In this document: one piece after another, positions 60,098 through 64,000 of the stretch
How the letters are laid out: every line of letters starts with the position of its first letter
Position numbering within the stretch: position 1 is the first letter of the stretch
Source of the DNA: Holacanthus passer
Taxonomy: Eukaryota > Chordata > Actinopteri > Pomacanthidae
Assembly (NCBI GenBank): GCA_025331565.1
Contig: JAFREQ010000092.1
Span: forward strand, 671,001-735,000
Direction: 5' to 3'
Length of the DNA: 64,000 nucleotides
Notes under the pieces: model-generated
The model's input: only the letters and a program-made list of their open reading frames with translations
Databases searched by the model: none
What the model was told of the DNA's origin: nothing
Position numbers and translations under genes: made by a program

Positions 60098-60937
60098 CAG
60101 GGGTGAAAGTAAGCCAGTACAGTCCAGTACTGCGTACCGGTAAAAGAATCAGTGGTAGTACGCAGTACCGGGAAGATGGGAGAGCGGCTGCCTGCTATGA
60201 AGCCCTCATTCAGAACCAGACACGGCCGCACTCTGGGTCAGAAAATTGATCTGCTAGCAATATGCGCACGCATATTTGTGTTATTTTGTTCAATTTTAAC
60301 GATAGAGAACAGCTCGGAAAAGAAACTGCTGATGAGCTATCGACCAGAGAGTTCACTCAGCAGTACGTGAGTGCGCATGTGCATCTACTTCCGAAACACA
60401 GTGGTTCCAATCGGGATTGGTGCGTTCGATTTAATGCACTGGGACGTTTTCCACAGCTGGTCCACAGGACGAACAATTAATTACACCAACGAAATTCCAC
60501 ACATTCTTGTGGTTGGCTGAAACTCTTTCAACATGATTTAAATATCTGTCAGTTATCATCTACAGACATTTGAAATAAAAAAGGAGAGAAACACTACAAA
60601 ACAGTCTTTTTTTTTTGGTCAAAATAATAATGCAGAGGAAAATAACTTATTTGTTCAAAAGAAAAGACAGGGACACTGAAGATGGGTGACCACAGAAAAT
60701 CAGAAAAACACCCAGTGATGAAGCTTTTGAGCAAGCTGAGAGTCGGGGTGAGGTAGCACCATGTCAGGTAAAAGAAGCAGCTGCACGACCCCCAGAAAAA
60801 AACACAGTTGATGATGATGCTACGCCTCCTGCTTATCCTTTCCATTTGACTTTGCAATTTTAAAATACATGGTGTGAGAGAGAGATGAGGGTTTTGGTAA
60901 TAGTACTGGCAATAATTTAAAACTACTTTCACCCCTG
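60098..60937. mobile_element. non-autonomous hAT DNA transposon, complete
   Basis: The 840-bp element has perfect 14-bp terminal inverted repeats, CAGGGGTGAAAGTA at 60098-60111 and TACTTTCACCCCTG at 60924-60937. It is flanked by perfect 8-bp direct repeats GTTATACC at 60090-60097 and 60938-60945. An 8-bp target duplication and CAGGG ends are hallmarks of the hAT superfamily. Just inside the left end lies a hairpin built from CAGTACTGCGTACCGG and its inverted counterpart TACGCAGTACCGG. No transposase is encoded; the longest frames (72 and 112 codons) show no RNase H-like or BED-finger motif. The perfect ends and target duplication suggest a fairly recent insertion. Confidence 0.92.
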
Positions 60938-60949
60938 GTTATACCTGTG

Positions 60950-61390
60950 CTTTTCCTGCTATGACGTGCCTTACTGTCAGCTGTGAAAATTTGACTCACA
61001 TTCATCACAGGGCCAGAGAATCACCACCAAACTAATGCTAATATTTCACATAACAAACAAATTAGCTATAACATATTTCTGTGATGAGAACTACCACACT
61101 TTTAATGGTAAAACTTCAGCACATCATTGTATTATTTGCATAGTGACATTTTTTATATTCATTACATTCCTTTAAAGTTTCACTAATCAACCATCGACCG
61201 ATCAAATAATTATTTGGAATGTGAAAGACGCGAACCAACAGAGGATTTGTCTCCTGACTCAGCCAGTTTCACTCAACTCCACAGAGAATTTTAGCGTTCA
61301 TTGTTTTGGTTTTGTAGCCTGCAACTTCACTTTTGTGTTTGTGTGTCTCACTGCTCTTGTCAACCTTGTTTCCTTCAACGAATTGTTCTG
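60950..61390 (+). repeat. old interspersed repeat, family B copy 3
   Basis: Begins with TGTGAAAATTTGACTCACAT (compare 59735-59760) and includes CATTGTTTTGGTTTTGTAGC and CAACCTTGTTTCC, which match blocks of the copy at 48240-48690. Confidence 0.45.
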
Positions 61391-63813
61391 CTACCCTTAA
61401 GTGACCAAAAAAAAATCTAATTTTACTCTTTATTGTATATGTTTTTTTTCTATCTTAGTAATGTATTATTAAACTGAGAAATGCTGACATAGAAATATTG
61501 TTAAATAATGCATCATTAGCATAAAGTTTGTTTCATTAATAATAATGATGAACAAGGTTGGAATACCAGGGGACTTCATTGCTTCTGCTTTAAATCACTT
61601 AAATCACTTTAAATTACAAACTAACTAGATTCTGTCGCTGAAGCTTTCACTTATCTCATTAATAGCATTATTTTTTTTCCACCTCCACAGCCATACATTT
61701 TTTAATGAAAAAAAAAACCGGTTACATTTGTTAGCATTGGGAAGGATAAACTGTAAGCATACGAGATAAATTGTTTTCTAAGCAGGGAACAGCATAATGG
61801 CATTAACTCCGTTGTAAAAATTTAAATAGCGTGAAACCGAAGGAAACTAATTGGATTTTTAATTAAATACGAGAACATGTGTTATTTTCTCATATAGGTG
61901 GGCAGCAATCGTCAGAATGAATGTAGACCAAACGATAGAGGACTAAAATTTGAGTTTTACAAACGTGAAGCCTTCAAACACTTAAGCGCTCACGCTCTCG
62001 AGAAAGAGACCGCAAATACAAATGAGGCACTTGTTCGCTAGTTTTCGTAATCAGAACAGAAGAAGACAGAAGAACTTTAGTTGTGTGACTGATGTTGTAC
62101 ACCAGATAGATCTATCAAACTGCAGGTGTTCTTTCAAAGAGGTTATTCCTCGCATGTGAAATAACCAAAAGGCTTAGGTATATGGCTGCCAAGAATTTGT
62201 TTCAGATCTTATTTTCATAATCATTGGACGTTGGAGTTGAACACCACTCTCATGAGAATAACTTTATGAAGTAGACAAGTTTTGATGCAGATACACCCTC
62301 TGAATTTCAATTAGCCGTAGATTTCACTGCTTGGATTCTTCATCAAGAGATTGGTTATGGTGACGGCGCTCTCACATGGTGTCCTTATAAAATCCAAACA
62401 ACGGCAAACCCAGAGGTGATGAAAGCGGAGTAATCCTGTGCATTATGCATTTGAGATGGCCAATGCGATGGGTGATAGAATTAGAAAAAGTAGGCATCAG
62501 GCCATGAATGGAATACTGAACAATATAAACAACAGAGATAACTCAGAAAATAGCACTGGAAACCTGGACTCATCTGACAAAGATTTCAGTAAATATCTCT
62601 TGGCTGCCGTGACCTTTCATCTTAGAATAATGGAATAGTTATGAATACATTAGCAAGTGAAAAAAAGTCAGTATTAACTCATGTCTCATTTCAGTCTATG
62701 TTGCTTCAGTGTAATGTAGTAATGCAGTATTTGTGGGATCACCACAAACATTCGAGAGGGTTCACCTGCAGACTCACATCTGATCTGCGAGCTAATGTGG
62801 AGAAAGTAGCGTCCACAGACACGAGGTGTATTTCCTTTGCCATGGTGAGGTGCATCACTTCCATTAGCTGTCATGTTTCTCTGCCATTTCTTGTATAGAG
62901 TTCACCTAACGTTTTTGTCATGTTAACACTAATATTTTTTCTTATAATGTGTGAGGTGTAAAAGTAATACTATGCTCATTGACGTGATAGAAAATGACCT
63001 GATTGCAAGTGATGTTGGAGAAGCTGACATTTATTTTAGCCATGTGAAACAGATTCAAATATACTTTGATATAGCCTCTGGAATAAAACTGAAAACCGCT
63101 GTTGTGTTGTGAATGCAAAATTCTAAATGTACTTAAAAACCATATTTTCCATTTTCCATAACCATTTTCCCTTTTTCAATCCTTCCCACTCAGGTTAGAT
63201 AGGTAGTGGTATAGTTACTGCATTAACAAACATATACAAGGAGCTAAACTTTAAAAGTTATTGTTTAATATCCATCAGAAGTTGCATCTACTTTTTTCCA
63301 CACCTTGCTCTTGTTAATATGTTTTTTGCTCGTTACAAACATCTTTATAAAAGACGTGTGTGGGGTGACTAATTGACACAAATATTTTTTGAGGTGAATT
63401 ATTCCTTTAAGGATACTATTACAGACAGATTCTATAATTACATTTTTTCACTGTTTCTCTGGAACCTCATCGCTTAATATTTACCAAAATGGATAATTTC
63501 ATCCATTGGGACTTAAATGCTTTCTCTATATTCCCTTAATGAGTTTTAATTTCATGCCAGCTTTTCTCACTCTTTAATTTTGGCTGTTTGACTTCTCCCC
63601 AACAGTAAACAACATGCTGGATGTGTTTTCTTAGCATTACTATACTTTATGCTCGCTGCTCTGTGGTTTTAAAACCTCCAGCCAAGAACAACACGTTTTT
63701 TTGTTTCCAAGTGGCTGCTTTCTCATTTTAGAGAGAACGCTTTCAGTTTGCGCCTCTACTACTCCGAGCTTGTATTTCCCCCGCATTTGTAATTATATCC
63801 CACTTCTCCACAG
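61391..63813. other. intron 4, no gene seen
   Basis: Unassigned AT-rich sequence leading to the exon 5 acceptor. A short AATTATTCCTTTAA word at 63398-63411 resembles the end of a common fish MITE, too short to call. Confidence 0.5.
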
Positions 63814-63963
63814 TGAGTGACAACACCAAGCTGGCCCTAATGAACAAATACAAGGACAACATCATTGCCACGAGCCCTATCGACAGCAACCATCAGCAGA
63901 ACACGCTGCTTCCACACAACACCTCCACCAGCCAACGCAAACGTCTCTCCAGCAACACCCGTG
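63814..63963 (+). CDS. astn1: astn1 exon 5: cytosolic loop, basic segment
   Basis: This 150-nt exon is bounded by TTCTCCACAG (AG 63812-63813) and the donor GTGAGT at 63964; entry and exit are both phase 1. The peptide runs SDNTKLALMNKYKDNIIATS, then PIDSNHQQNTLLPHNTSTSQ and the basic run RKRLSSN. It matches the polar, serine-rich and basic loop that precedes the second transmembrane helix in ASTN1. The junction codon reads Val (G+TG); from memory mammals have Gly here, which may be a real difference. The NTS triplet lies on the cytosolic side, so it is unlikely to be glycosylated. Since 150 is a multiple of three with equal phases, this exon could be skipped without a frameshift. Confidence 0.94.
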
Positions 63964-64000
63964 GTGAGTCACTCTCTCCCATAGATTTACCCTTTGACAG
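63964..64000 (+). other. astn1: start of astn1 intron 5
   Basis: Begins with the consensus donor GTGAGT and runs off the window. The next exon lies outside. Confidence 0.85.

Larger units (their letters stand above)
59449..63813 (+). other. astn1: astn1 intron 4
   Basis: A 4,365-bp phase-1 intron between GTAAGT and TTCTCCACAG. It holds an intact non-autonomous hAT element and fragments of an older interspersed repeat on both sides of it. From 61400 to 63813 I see only AT-rich unique-looking sequence, with no gene. Confidence 0.9.

Noticed and set aside
60594..60932. A 112-codon minus-strand gene inside the hAT element
   Set aside because: It shows no transposase motif and no splice context; it is most likely a chance frame in AT-rich sequence.
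1..64000. CRISPR arrays, operons, prophage or bacterial defence systems
   Set aside because: The window is plainly vertebrate intronic DNA; no regularly spaced direct repeats or prokaryotic gene structure was seen.

Overview
This window is vertebrate nuclear DNA, almost certainly from a teleost fish and probably a percomorph. It is AT-rich and almost wholly non-coding. It holds spliced exons with GT/AG borders, several CA/TG microsatellites, and degraded interspersed elements of kinds common in teleost introns: an RTE-type LINE end, CR1/L2-like LINE ends, hAT-type elements and tRNA-derived SINEs. No bacterial, plasmid, phage or CRISPR feature is present.

One protein-coding gene runs through the window on the plus strand: astrotactin-1 (astn1). 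Four consecutive exons, here numbered 2-5 by comparison with the mammalian gene, lie at 40800-40981, 58846-59096, 59306-59448 and 63814-63963. They total 726 nt (242 codons) and their phases join without a frameshift. They encode the end of the first extracellular segment, the first transmembrane helix with its arginine-rich stop-transfer sequence, and most of the cytosolic loop. The signal-peptide exon lies upstream of the window. The second transmembrane helix, EGF-like, MACPF and fibronectin parts lie downstream. Positions 1-40799 are therefore the 3' part of a very large intron 1. Intron 2 is 17,864 bp, intron 3 only 209 bp and intron 4 4,365 bp.

The rest is intron with repeats. An RTE-type LINE 3' end lies at about 1272-2052 on the minus strand. 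A well-formed tRNA-Gln(CTG) lies at 10977-11048, joined directly to a LINE-like 3' tail. LINE 3' ends lie near 16.4 kb and 20.7-21.1 kb. A CpG-dense patch lies at 19.84-20.04 kb. A tRNA-Glu-headed SINE at 52.46-52.62 kb is inserted into an older repeat. An 840-bp non-autonomous hAT element at 60098-60937 has perfect 14-bp terminal inverted repeats and a perfect 8-bp target duplication.

The most notable observation is in intron 2. About 1.57 kb upstream of the transmembrane exon, at 57126-57378, lies a decayed tandem copy of that exon and of its upstream intron flank. It aligns over 34 codons without a gap, but its acceptor AG is lost. I found no new defence, metabolic or mobile system beyond this fossil exon and the nested elements. 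Calls rest on reading the sequence and on memory of the astrotactin family and fish repeats; no database search was run.
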